A stretch of DNA of 64,000 nt, from positions 558,001 to 622,000 of the forward strand of contig CAKJVC010000030.1 of NCBI GenBank assembly GCA_918026815.1, read 5' to 3'. Shown piece by piece: positions 10,197-21,043 of this stretch. Origin of the DNA: Chalara sp. BL73 (taxonomy: Eukaryota; Ascomycota; Leotiomycetes; Helotiales). A program made the translations under genes and the position numbers. The notes under the pieces are model-generated. The model did not search any database. It worked only from the letters and a program-made list of their open reading frames with translations, and was not told the origin of the DNA. Every line of letters begins with the position of its first letter. Positions within the stretch are counted from its first letter, which is position 1.

Positions 10197-10493
10197 ATGG
10201 CTGCCGAAGACTTCTACCAAGTTCGAAGCTTGCTGAACAGACTAAAGAATTACGCTTCTAACTATTATCAGGCCAATGTTACCGTCAATCTCAGCGCTGA
10301 CGAGCAGTCTGCGTTGATGGACCATTGTAAAGAACTCGTAAGGAAGGCAGGTGGAACTGTTCGTGAGGATATGAGCCGTTCTTTTGGTTATATCGGGTAT
10401 GGCTGTGTTCTCAACTTCGTTATATGTCTCAGAGAGGGCCGGCTAATGTCCGCGGAGGTTCACTCTGCCGAATGGCGTGGAAAATCCGATTAA
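10197..10493 (+). CDS. Hypothetical 98-residue protein
   Basis: An ATG-started frame encodes a small soluble protein with a heptad-like N-terminus (YQVRSLLNRLKNYASNYYQ), a middle ADEQSALMDHCKELV and a hydrophobic C-terminal stretch (GYGCVLNFVICL). I do not recognise it. It sits between a transposase remnant and a decayed 2EXR gene. Codon use looks normal, but length alone does not prove coding, and no intron or paralogue supports it. Confidence 0.35.
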   Translation: MAAEDFYQVRSLLNRLKNYASNYYQANVTVNLSADEQSALMDHCKELVRKAGGTVREDMSRSFGYIGYGCVLNFVICLREGRLMSAEVHSAEWRGKSD

Positions 10494-10769
10494 AGTAGTT
10501 GATGAGAAATTTAGAGGCAAAATCTGCACTTGCTTTCTGGGCTAAAGGTGGGTTGGTTGGAATTGGCAGTGCTCGGGCATTGGGATGGAGGCAAAATCTA
10601 GTCCATGCCTTTATGGGACTGAATGACTTCCTGATAACAGAGCCAATTAACACGCCAATATCGTTCGGGCCAAATGGAAAATCACGCTACTCTTACAAAG
10701 GATTTATCCCGAGGAGGGGTCGATTTTGAACGAATTCTCGCTGAGCAACACCGGCCGCTACAGAATAAT

Positions 10770-11660
10770 TACGAACTCCAGCTACAGCTTGTGCCATCTC
10801 CGAACACATTCACTTGCTTCCCAAGCTTCCCAAGCTTCCTCCTGAGCTACGACAGGCAATATGGTCCTTTGCATGCAAAGGCGAACCTCATGGCGGACCT
10901 CGAATACATCGCATCATGCCGGATCCGGTGAATTGCAGCCGGTCGGTTTTCGAGGCGCTCGTATCCAATTCAGCATCATACACCAACATCTATATCCCGT
11001 TCCAAGCTTGCTACACACCTGTAAGGATTCGAGGAGTGCGGCGGTAGAGGTGTATGCACTTTGGCCTTGTGCGAACCTAGATACGTGTGCGAAGCATAAA
11101 AGGAGTATTTATGTGAACAAGGCTTATGACATTTTCTTCTTGGAGACATGGCATGCGGCGGTCCCTACGAGTTTTGGTTTCTGCATACAATTGTCAACAA
11201 GAGCAAGAGGGAATCCATGGACGCAGACGACAACGCTAGAGCCAGGCTCCTCCATGACATAAATGGTATCCAACATATTGCTTTGAACTGGGAGACCTGG
11301 CTATGTTGCTTTGGCCCCTACACTGAGCCTACTCTTTGATTGCAAACCCTTCCCCAGCTGAAGGCGCTGACAGTGATCCTTTTGCATGTTCACAGATTTT
11401 CGAGCGAAGTTATTCCAAAATTCTGGAATATCACGCCATGTACGGTGCGGGCCTGCTGTGCGGATTACATTTTGAAGCTGATGGAGGGAGATCTAGACGC
11501 CAGCTACAAGTCTTGTGGGCAGATAAAGGTTTCACGGCTTGACATATTAGCTGTTGTCGGGTTTGATGACGACGATGAGAGTTCCGAGGACGATCCGTGG
11601 TATCTGAAGCACCTTGAATTCGAGTCTCAAACTATGCATAGTCGGAATTACCCACAATAG
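10770..11660 (+). pseudogene. 2EXR-domain gene broken by several frameshifts
   Basis: The 2EXR signature is readable only by changing frames. SPNTFTCFP lies in one frame and LPKLPPELRQAIWSFACKG in another. The segment VPSLLHTCKDSRSAAVEVY..RSIYVNKAYDIFFLE is in a third. The C-terminal part runs from 11148 to 11660, with an in-frame TGA at 11337-11339 before LPQLKALTVILLHVHRF. A 9-bp slippage duplication (TTCCCAAGC repeated at about 10818-10835) sits at the first break. It is a second member of the same family as the locus at 7870-8747, on the other strand. The gene is clearly inactive. Confidence 0.65.
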
Positions 11661-13535
11661 CTGCAATCTTTGCCTGGAACAGGGCTCGGATTGATTCTGC
11701 CAACACTGTCTCTGCCAGAGGTCATAACACCTTCACGTCTGCGAACGACAAAGAGAGATGCTCGGGCCCATTGTCTTGTAGAGTCTCCTGACGAAACCAG
11801 TCTGGGAATATCCACTGGAAGCATGGCTCCTCTATGGGAAAGTCTCATCAGTTATTACGAGAATGTGTCAATATCCCTTGGCCGACTTTGTTCAAGATGA
11901 TCTTGTTTGTAACTTCCCATATACCTATTCTTATATTGAAATTCATTCTCTGACTTATTTTCTCGCAGGACCACCCAAGACTTCTTCCGAGTCCAACTGT
12001 CTGCAAGTGTAAAACCTCTCATGGAATATCACACGCCGAGCATTTAAAATGAAGAGAGGTACCGGAACTACGGAGGATGTCATCTGCGCAGACGCGGAGG
12101 TGCCTTGAATTCTCTTAGGATGCAGAGTAAGACGAGGTTGAGATAAAGAGGAATTCAAACTTTTGGATGGTGGCGGAACAATGAGCGAGGGCGAGACCAG
12201 AGCACGGCCACGCTGTCACGGTCATGTATTAGTCATCAGGCTCCGTCAGGTCTTACTCTGCCAGTCCGCCCGGCATGCTGTCATTCCTCATACATATGGT
12301 GGAAAGATGGCAGGGTAGACGGACAGCCAGTTGACAGAGTGCATGGAGCAGGCATACGCCTGGGCAAGCATCCTGCGGCTGCATATCGTCAATTGGCGAC
12401 AGATGACGGTCAATATCGCTAAGACCAAGATATGGCGAATACTAGATATTTCGAGTTGGATATTGTGGCTGATGATGATGATGCCGAAGAGATCGAGACT
12501 GATATCTGGGTCATGACCAACCAGCGGAACTACAGCGGTAACGTTTAGGATACACTTACGCGCCGGATCCTGCGTGCTTCGGTTTTGTGGAAGAACCGAC
12601 GGGAGTTTGACCAGCTATTTGGCTCGAGAAGAGGAAGCGAGACGGCGAAGATGTGGGTGGTCCACAAATGCTGATGGAAGATCGCTGCGGCTCTGTTAAA
12701 AAGCGCCAAAGGCGGTACCAGAGTGACGCGCTGCAGCGGAGGTCGCAGCAATAGGAGCGGGCTCTGACTACCATCATGTCATGGAGTAAGGAAGTGGTAA
12801 TTCATCCTGGTAACGGGTAGCTCAAACCTATGGACGGCACGAGTGCATGGCTTATCGTATTAACCAAGATAGCCTTGATGTCCGTAATGGAGTCAATTCG
12901 AGAGATGGCAATGTGTATACTCTACAATGTATTTCTATGCTAATGAATATCTATAACGATGTCTTGGTATCATGAACCTATTGCGTGTTCGTGTAAGTGA
13001 CATGGTGTAATTTCCAGTATCCACATAGCCTCTCTTCGCAATTTTTTCACCCAATTTCACCGCGTCCGCACTTATCAAACCTAGATCCCACCACCAATTT
13101 TGAACTGGAGGATCTCTGTGACGATCCTGCTGGAGCATTGCCAGAGGAGTCGATGATACTCGATGCTGAGTCGCACCACTTAAAATATAGGTATTTTGGT
13201 TCAATTATAGGGTGTTGACAATCATATAATAACTAATCTGGGAACAGGAACTTAGGGCCCACCGCATTCTTATATGGGAATGCACCAAAAAAGCTCGTAC
13301 CCCATTCCCATATCCTCAATAAGGAGGTTTCCCATATACCCACTATGAAATCGACCGTTCTCGGCCTTCATGCCCATATCTGGAGGTTTCCCATATAAAG
13401 AGTTTCCATATGACCAGGTCTGACTGTAATACTAGCGCTTTACGAGAATGTCATACTAATACTAGCGTAGTATCAAAAAGTCGATCTCATATGTCTCAAG
13501 ACTTGATATTACTAAATACTACGATACTAACTCGT
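11661..13535. other. Gene-poor stretch
   Basis: No reading frame is recognisable. A short acidic reading at about 12440-12540 (VADDDDAEEIETD) might be a coding remnant but cannot be assigned. A cluster of CCCATAT motifs lies at 13270-13405. Confidence 0.35.
13270..13405. repeat. Cluster of TTCCCATAT-type repeats
   Basis: GGAGGTTTCCCATATA occurs twice (about 13323 and 13384). ATTCCCATATC, GCCCATATC, TTTCCATATG and the inverse TATATGGGAATG lie within the same 135 bp. They may be a decayed miniature element or multiple protein-binding sites; no gene start sits next to them. Confidence 0.4.
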
Positions 13536-14867
13536 TCACTGATGCAAGGCACTCCTATTAACCTGGATAGAACCTTCAAAAGACTCGCCTGTCCAACTGG
13601 GTATTCCGGAGGCATTTCTCCACGCTTGCCCCGGCGCGCCGGATTGCGTTGGCAACTCCTGCAACTCCACATCAAATGACTGCTGTATATGGGTATGGCT
13701 ATCTGTCACTGTGCTTGATGTAACAGAGCGATCCCCGTTTATTTTTGACTCATCCTCATTCAGCCTCGTCTGAGAGATGTCACCTGTTTGCGGTGTGAAG
13801 TGTGAGAAGATGTAAGGTAGGAAGCGTGTCACAAGAGGTCGGAGTGCTGAGAGAGAGGTGCAGATTATTGCGGTTCCAACTTCGATAACGCTCCAGTTAA
13901 GCGAACTAATTATCTGATCTGTGAGGCTATATTAGCATTCTAGAGAGATGGAAGGCATGCAAAGAATCCGCAGCACAATTTCTAGGCTACATACAAGAGA
14001 CATCGACACCAGTCAGATGGTGCAACTGAGTGAGCCTTAATATACTGGCCACGCAAGCACTGAGGCCCAATCATTAGCTCAAGGAGCAATCATCAGATAA
14101 GGATAGATATACAAAATTCCCATGCTGAATAATAGACATACAACGACTCGTTGAGCTTTCGGCATTGTCAAGTTCCAAATCGTTGGTAGCGGCAGGAAAC
14201 AAAGTAACATATCAGTGGCAATGCCAAATCCCGCAGAAATATAGAAGTAGCCCACGATGTGAATGCAACGGGCGTTCGTGACCGTGTAATCCCAAGCAGC
14301 TTGTACGGGAACACAGTGAAAATAATGGCGAAGATGGAACTGATCCAGAAAGCCATCACAACAACCCCAGTGGCGTAGACTGTGTATCTGAGGATGCTGC
14401 TATTCGGGAAGATTCGGATGTAGGTGGCCATGATAGAGAGCTTAGTGGAGGTTATGGCTGTGGAATATGCAAGATAGCATCCATATAAGGCTTTTATAAT
14501 GCGACCCACATCATAGGGGAGCTCTATGAGCTTGGGGTTGAGGTTCCATATGTGTTTTCCGAGTCCAAAGCTCTCCCCAATGAGGCAAGAAATAGAGAGG
14601 AGGAGAGCAAATATCAGAGCTAAGACCATAAATACTGCGAAGAGTCAGTTATCCTGTAGGTGTCAAGTTTCCCAGATGCTTACAGTCATCTAGTCCTGCA
14701 GCACGAAGCATGTGACACCGAACAATGAATCGCAAACCAGTCGTCAAAATTATCGTTACCATGAAGACGATGTTGACATTGATAAGGGACTGTTGGAGCG
14801 AGCTGTAATCTGTTTTCTCTCCGAGAAGATATGGAAGTAGCGAGGGAGGAATCGCAACTCCAGGCAT
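13536..14867 (-). pseudogene. Fungal rhodopsin-like integral membrane protein, one frameshift
   Basis: The ATG at 14867 opens MPGVAIPPSLLPYLLG and a first hydrophobic segment ending RAAGLDD. A 49-nt intron (14683-14635) splices in phase to LFMVLALIFALLLSISC. The next exon has further membrane segments and KLSIMATYIRIFP. Near 14312 the frame must shift by one base to read CVPVQAAWDYTVTNARC and MLLCFLPLPTIWNLTMPK. Later segments (WSVIEVGTAIICTSL, ALRPLVTRFLPYIF) and a polar tail follow to the stop at 13536. This order is that of the large multi-pass fungal rhodopsin-domain family (PF20684-like), whose ligands are unknown. The single missing C makes the present copy non-functional unless it is a sequence error. 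Confidence 0.7.
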
Positions 14868-15850
14868 TTTCAAGTACTAAGGGAAGGATGTGCGGAAGAG
14901 ATTTGCAGATATTAAAAGGATATTCAGAATATGATAAGAATAATGCTACATATAAGTTCGTTGTCGGGGACACTATAAGCAGTGGACAAATATTTCTGTA
15001 CGTCTCGACGTATAATATAAACACGATAAAGGAATGCAACGCTCAGCAGCGAACAAGAGTTCATCAAATCTGGTCTCGGCGGGGCAGCTAAAACGACTCA
15101 GCTTGGCTGTGATGAAGATGCGTGAAACAGGAACTGCATGCTGCAGGCAACAAAGTGGACACCCAGACTCTGCAATTAATTGTGTGACAGGGGATGTATA
15201 GAACATCAATCAATAGGTTTCCAAATACCCTTGAGTAAATCGGGAGAATAAGGCTTTTTACTAGGTGTTGGTAAGATCGTGGCAAAGCTGTAAAATTGCA
15301 GACCAAAGTGACGGGAAAATCGTGCTATGCACAGACGTGGCGCTGTCAGGAACGGCAGTCAGTAAGGGGGCGGGGCCATGTGTTCGTGATCGTTGAACGA
15401 GAGCGTCAGCTTAACGACGGGAGTTGGATCCGGCCCGTGCTAGCGGGACAGCGCCGAATGGGTCTCCCCGACTTCGAATAGAGTTCGTGGCTGAAGGACG
15501 TGCGTTGTGGGGATAGCACAGGCTTCAATTACCAGTGGTGAACACCCGCCAAGACACTTTACGTGAGGGTATCAAGCCCGTCCCGTCCCTATCTCTTCGA
15601 AAAAGGATCGCAACTCCTCTTGTCTCAGAGCAAGCTTTTTCTCATTTAATTCTATCAAGGCGTTGGCGCCTGGCAATTGCCGCCTGACCGAAGTCAATGA
15701 CTGGGGATCCAACTCTCCCCAGTGGCACTCTCAAAGGATCCCACAAACTGATCCGTCCTTACGGTTTTTCATCTCCCCCTGACAGAACATTCAGACGATC
15801 CACCAAATTCTCGTGTGTGGGTCTTGGTAAAGCTTTGGTAAACACATCAG
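14868..15850. other. Intergenic, nothing assigned
   Basis: Convergent spacer between the membrane-protein gene start and the CK1 fragment. No frame or repeat is supportable. Confidence 0.35.
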
Positions 15851-16475
15851 CTAAGTTATCCTTTGTATCGTTGAGCTTTGAGTTTGAAGTGCAGACGGGC
15901 GGTCGGTGCTGTTGTGGATCATGAAGAATTTCTTAATGGTCCAGTCGAATACGTTGTCATACTGAAAACCCTTGCCTACGAAGAGATCGTGGAGAAGATT
16001 GCGAAGATAGGAGTAATCAGGCCGGCTGTCAAACCCCAAATCACGGACATACGTGAGGTAGGTTGCGAATTCCTTCGGGAGGCCACCGCAAACGTCGTCG
16101 ATCGAGGTGTTTATCTTCTTATCTTTAATACGCTCGTTTCTCTTGTCCTCTGTCGCCGCCTTCAGGCCTTGCCAAGGCAGAGAGCCGCGGGCAAAGTAAA
16201 TCATCATGTATCCAAGCGATTCGAGTTCATCGCGGCGGGATTGCTCTAGGTCACACTCAGTCATAATCTCTTGCAAATGGATATTTATTCACACTGGCGT
16301 AACGAGTAGTGCCCCCTAACTTGTGCTTGTCGTAATATGCCATATGAATTTGTGTTTCTGGATCCCTGTATTCCTGGGCAAGGCCAAAGTCAACGACGTG
16401 TACCACATTTCCAAGCTTGCCAGTCCCCATCAGGAAATTATCCGGCTTGATATCGCGATGGATGAAATATATTGT
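15851..16475 (-). pseudogene. Casein kinase 1 fragment (5' part replaced by hAT element)
   Basis: Reading the minus strand from about 16475 gives [33 protein letters not shown] and [10 protein letters not shown]. These are the HRD loop, DFG and activation segment of CK1. A one-base shift near 16290 leads into LEQSRRDELESLGYMM, GSLPWQGLKAAT, and the CK1 C-lobe ending FQYDNVFDWTIKKF, with a stop at 15851. The catalytic Asp residues and the CK1-specific SRRDDLES-like element are intact. The N-lobe is absent because the reading starts abruptly where hAT coding sequence ends. CK1 genes are normally single essential kinases, so this looks like a duplicated copy broken by the transposon or a rearrangement. 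Confidence 0.8.
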
Positions 16476-17880
16476 TCATATAAATCAGCTGTAGACACCG
16501 GAGTATCTATTCGAATACGCTTATGTTCCCGCTGGCGATCGAATGCTGGATCAGGATCTCTCTCCTTCCTGGCTGGCGGTGGTAGCATCTCAACAAAATA
16601 CCTTCCCTTATACTCCGTCTCCCAGAGCTGCTTAACCGCCGATTGTGCGTTATCAGACCACCTCTGTTTTCCTTCGTCGCCTTGAAGAACCCACCCTTGC
16701 CTGAACCACGCCTACTTTCGATATGGATCGAGTATCTGAGCTGCATAATACGCTGGTGGAAGGTCAGTATCTTCAGGGAATCGATTCTGCCAATTCAGTT
16801 GTTGGTTGTTGTAGTACTCGGCGCATTTTGACCACGCGGCATCTGCGCAACTTTGGAGGTACGTCCATGGGAAGTTATTGTCATCCTCGGTGTGGATATC
16901 ATAGTAATGATCCTTCGTCTCGTTTATTTCTCGAAGAAGGCAGTCCAAGGTTGAAAACCAGTCAGCGAGAGACGTCTTCTTTCCTTCCGAAAGCAAAGTT
17001 GCGGCGTAGAAATCTTTTAGAGCAGGTTCAGTCTTTTCAAGCTCGAACCAGTGCTGTCCATCTAGTTTGAAGTTCGCAATTCCTTGAGAGCCTTTCCCAG
17101 GTATATGACGAGCGAAGAAGAGCTCTAAACGTTCCCGAACATTCAATGCACGTGTAATTGAATGAAACCATGAATTCCAGCGTGTCGAGTTGTTCTGGAT
17201 AAGCTCGAGCCCATCGAATTCAGAGAGATCCCTGCCGATAATGATTGCCGCAAACTCTTCACGGCGTTGTGGGGTAAGCCTAATGTATCGCACGAGGTTG
17301 TGAAGCCGACCTAAGCATCCAAATTTCTTCCAGAGCTCTTCTACCTCTGTGTAGTTTCCGCGCTGATAGTGCTTTTCAAGCTTTGCAAGATACCTCTCAC
17401 AGTTCCGGCCCATGAGAAACGCTTGGCAGCAAAGATTGATGATATGGCCTAAGCAGCGCAACCGGCGATGGCGACGTTGTTTTGATTTCATCCACGGGCA
17501 GAGCTCCTTGAGTATGAATTCAACAGCGGTATCGTTTGACGAAGCATTATCCAGCATGAAGTATCCAATCTGATTTCCACTAATATCGTATTCTTTCAAC
17601 AATTCAAGAACAACTGATCCAAGATTCTCGCCAGTGTGTTCGCCGTATACGCGTCGTATACCCAAAACGGTAGCTCGTCGCTGGCCGGTAGCATCAATCC
17701 ACATGGTGATGACGCCTAGAATAGCGTAAGGATTTGGCGAAGTCCAGAGATCAAAGGAGATAGAGATTCTACTTCGTGAGTGCCGGAGGTCCTCCCTAAG
17801 CTGTTGTTTCTTTGATATGAAGGTATTCATCACCCAGCTTCGAATAGTTTTCGCGGCTTTTGGAAGATGATTGAGAAGCG
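16476..17880 (-). mobile_element. hAT-family transposase, truncated at both ends
   Basis: The minus-strand frame encodes a hAT catalytic region: HLPKAAKTIRSWVMN, SISFDLWTSPNPYAILG, YFMLDNASSNDTAVEFI, and RCLGHIINLCCQAFL with its CxxH. It continues through TRWNSW and LPPAYYAAQILDPYRK. A TAG at 16714-16712 sits where the family has Trp. The same frame then continues (AWFRQGWVLQGDEGKQRW) to about 16480, so TGG-to-TAG is the likely change. The C-terminal dimerisation domain and both terminal repeats are missing. It abuts the CK1 fragment on the left and the phosphorylase fragment on the right with no visible target duplication. That suggests a rearranged remnant rather than a clean insertion. Confidence 0.8.
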
Positions 17881-17959
17881 CGACACGGAGCAGGGTTTCT
17901 TCCCAAACGGCAGGCAAGCGGAGACACCGGCGATTGTTAGGTCTGCGATAGCGAATATC

Positions 17960-19399
17960 CAACTTACCAAGAAAAGGCCATTCCGAGCGGGAAACACATT
18001 GGCTAATTACCTAGCGAGCGTTCAGCAGGCCGATGAGGACGGCAGATTCCTCTGTCCTAGTCAGTCAGAGGACAAGTTGTTCGCGACATTAGAGGATACC
18101 TTAGTCCCAAGGGAACCTCGCGATGAGTCTGAGCGCACAATGGTCTGGTATGGTAACATTGGGTCTGGTAGCTCATTGATGCGGAACCCCATCCGGCGAG
18201 ATGAATTACGAGACAAATACGATCTCATTGGGTTGGAAATGGAAGCAGCCGGGGTTATAAATACGCTACCGACAGGAGTAATCCGGGGAGTCTGCGACTA
18301 TGGAGACAGTCAGAAGAACAAGATCTGGCAACCGTATGCAGCCGCTGCAGCAGCCGCGTATGCGAAAGGGATTCTCTGTGCTATAAACCCTAAGGTGAAG
18401 GCACAGACAGGTTAGTAGCGCTATTTGTATTATTGCGTTTTCTCTCTCTCGGTCGAGCAGGGACATCTCTATAAGATACAAGAAGACAATGTACTATACT
18501 AGAAAGCTCCTTTTTTCATATGATTTCTTGAACTATATATAAGGAATATAGATCCAAAGGCTTATTTATTCTGTTTGTAATTGTCTTTGTGCCAGACTTG
18601 GTCTATGCTAAGCCCTATTTTATAGATGATACCGTTCCCTTTATAGTACCATTCAACAAAAATCCAAACTTCACTGGTCGTGAGGATCAACTTGTTGAGC
18701 TTGAAAAAAGGCTCTTTATAGGAGAGCAGACTTCTAAGATCGCAATTACTGGTCTTGGAGGAGTAGGGAAAACGCAACTAGTGCTCGAACTGGCCTATCG
18801 AATCAGGGCAAAGTATCGGAGTTGCTCCATCTTGTGGATACCTGCGACCGACACAGAGAGTTTTCAACAAGCGTACCTGGATGTTGCTCAGCAACTTAAC
18901 ATTGCTAGTCGGGATGATAAAACGGCCAATGTTAAGAAACTTGTCCAACTCCATCTAAGCAAGACCACGCGGCCATGGCTATTGATTTTCGACAACGCCG
19001 ACGATATTAATATGTGGGTCGCGGAGGCTGGGGTTGAGCCAGGATCCGGCCGTCTAATCGACTACCTTCCACGAAGTGAACAAGGACGCATCGTCTTCAC
19101 GACGCGCGACAGGAAGACAGCTGTTAAGCTCGCACGCCAGAATGTGGTAGAGGTACCGGAGATGGACGAAGACGTAGCGATCCAGTTGCTACAGAAGTGT
19201 TTAATGAATCCGGATCTGGTTAATAATAGAACAGATACAATGGCCCTTCTAAAAGAGCTCACCTACCTTCCGCTCGCTCTTGTTCAGGCAGCAGCATACT
19301 GAATTGCGTTCGTGGACTATCTGTCCCTTCTTGCAGATCAAGAAGAGGCCGTTATTGAACTCCTTAGCGAGGACTTTGTCTCTCTCCCAGGGCTTATTT
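17960..19399 (+). pseudogene. Phosphorylase-domain/NB-ARC receptor (fungal NLR), truncated at both ends
   Basis: The first exon encodes the C-terminal half of a purine-nucleoside-phosphorylase-like domain: GLEMEAAGVINTLPT, GVIRGVCDYGDSQKNK, YAAAAAAAYAKG. A probable intron (about 18410-18595) leads to an NB-ARC domain with NFTGREDQL, the P-loop GLGGVGKTQL, LLIFDNADD, GRIVFTTRDRKTA and ELTYLPLALVQAAAY. A TGA at 19300-19302 is followed in frame by FVDYLSLLADQEEAVIELL, which is the usual continuation, and then homology fades near 19390. The first half of the phosphorylase domain and the expected TPR repeats are missing. In fungi such proteins are allorecognition receptors with NTP-dependent switch activity. 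The hAT fragment occupies the position of the lost N-terminus. Confidence 0.78.
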
Positions 19400-19912
19400 G
19401 CTAGTACCCACAAGTTGATGCTATGCAAATTGCGTACGTATGCCACAATTATCGAATTTCAATATTTGCAACTCCGGTGATGAGCTAACAATGGCTTGAA
19501 CAATAGCGGTGCTAAGGCTCATCAATCCCACGAAGTCACCACACATTCAAATATTATCAGTGCGAAGTTCTTTGCTGGCAGCAAGAGAGTCATTTCAGGA
19601 CATATCCACATGAACGGAAAAATCGACTACCGTACCAAGGTTGGCTCGGGTGGCGGATCTGGGCAGCCCAGCAGCTCGAAGCCAGATGTCTCCAATGTTA
19701 CATGGAGGACAAACGAGGAAACTAACGGTGCAGAGTGGTGGGAAAAATGGCACTGGCATGGTCTGGCCCGTTGAACTCCCTAAGAAACTCCTTGCTCGCA
19801 GCTACTGCCTGTTTCACATGTGAGAAAAGCACGTTACTTTTCTGCTTGATGGCCAATTTGTGGGCTATAGTAACAAAAGAAACGTGAACATGATCTGTAG
19901 GACCATTTCAAT
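19400..19912. other. Spacer between NLR fragment and HET-HMG gene
   Basis: A plus-strand frame at 19496-19774 with Gly/Ser-rich and Trp-rich parts is not recognisable. I do not support a gene here. Confidence 0.3.
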
Positions 19913-21043
19913 TCAATCTCTTCTCGTTTTCATAGCAGCCCTGTAAACAATCCCAGCGACCGTTCTACCCATATGGCGCTCATTCTCTTCGTTAATTATT
20001 TTAGCAATATCTTCATAAGGTCTCTTTTCGTGATCGCCAAAGGTGTTCCACTTCTCTCCAAGAAGCACGCCGATGGCACCTGGGGACATATAAGCCTAAG
20101 ACTATGTATGCATAGGGGATATAAATTTACCAGGCGTGATGCCAGGATTATTGTCTCGGAGCTTATCCCGATTCTCGTTGGCAAAATAGAAATATGCAGG
20201 AAGAGCACGTTTTGGAGCACCAAAGTCTGTAGTATGTTAAGCAATGGGACACTAATAACGGATAATACATACCAGCAATTTCCAACAGTGGTTCTGTATC
20301 TTCAATATAGCAACGCCTGTTGATCTCCTCTCCAAGACGGACCGATGCATTTACTACTCCTTCACCATAGATGAGCGGTATTTGTACGCCAAAAAGGCCC
20401 AGCAGACAGTACGCTTGATCCTCTGGGATTGTTGTTTGTCGGTTTACCGTCCATTGCAGTCGTTCAAAAAGGCCGAACTGGTCCCAATACTTTTTTTATC
20501 TTCAAGTGCTTCAATTGTGACGCCAGTAATGTCACAGAGTAGCCCTTTCAGTGACTCTTTACTGCCAAGCCACTTGCCCTCCTTTGAAAAGAATTCTACC
20601 GATTTTGGCGCAAGGAACTCTTGAAGTGTCCAGCCTCGAGTGAACCATCTGCTATTCCGAAATGCCGATTCCCAAGCCAGGTCGTCAGTATTAACAGCAT
20701 TTCTCAGCACATCTGACAAATAGACGTAACATTTAGTCGACTTGAAATACCAGCGGAACATGGAGTTGATCGCCTCTGTAAGTTCAGCGCTGCTTGATTT
20801 GTCGATGCAGCAGGTGTCCACCCAAAAGTATTCCAAGCCATCACGCCTAGCCTGTTCTCCGCAGAAACGGATCTTCTGGTAGCCAGCCTTCTTCATGCCG
20901 GTTCCATTCTGCAGATCTTCATAGGTGACCTCCTCTGCTTCCCATGTGTGCGAAAGTATAGCATATTTCTGAGGAATCTTATCGGCAGAGATTATCGTCA
21001 GACTGAGCTCGCCATCAGTGTTGAATTCTAGGAGACGCATCAT
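19913..21043 (-). CDS. HET-domain protein with C-terminal HMG box (one homopolymer frameshift)
   Basis: Exon 1 starts at the ATG at 21043 with [14 protein letters not shown], then [34 protein letters not shown] and [15 protein letters not shown], a full HET domain of the HNWD class. A run of seven A at about 20492-20498 is one base short. With eight A the frame reads [34 protein letters not shown] and LGEEINRR to a donor at 20272. Intron 20272-20227 (46 nt) joins in phase to [20 protein letters not shown]. Intron 20130-20080 (51 nt) joins to [20 protein letters not shown], and the stop is at 19913. The last two exons form an NHP6-type HMG box with the conserved PKR, aromatic pair, Trp and KRPY residues. 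There is no ATG of its own before the box, so it belongs to this transcript. With the repaired run the protein is 344 residues. HET domains trigger incompatibility death; HMG boxes bend DNA. Confidence 0.75.

Noticed and set aside
17867..17960. Start of the plus-strand phosphorylase frame
   Set aside because: The first 30 codons overlap hAT-side sequence and show no phosphorylase similarity, so the nominal start is not a real gene start.
19973..20323. 116-codon plus-strand frame
   Set aside because: Antisense to the HMG-box exons and introns of the HET-HMG gene.
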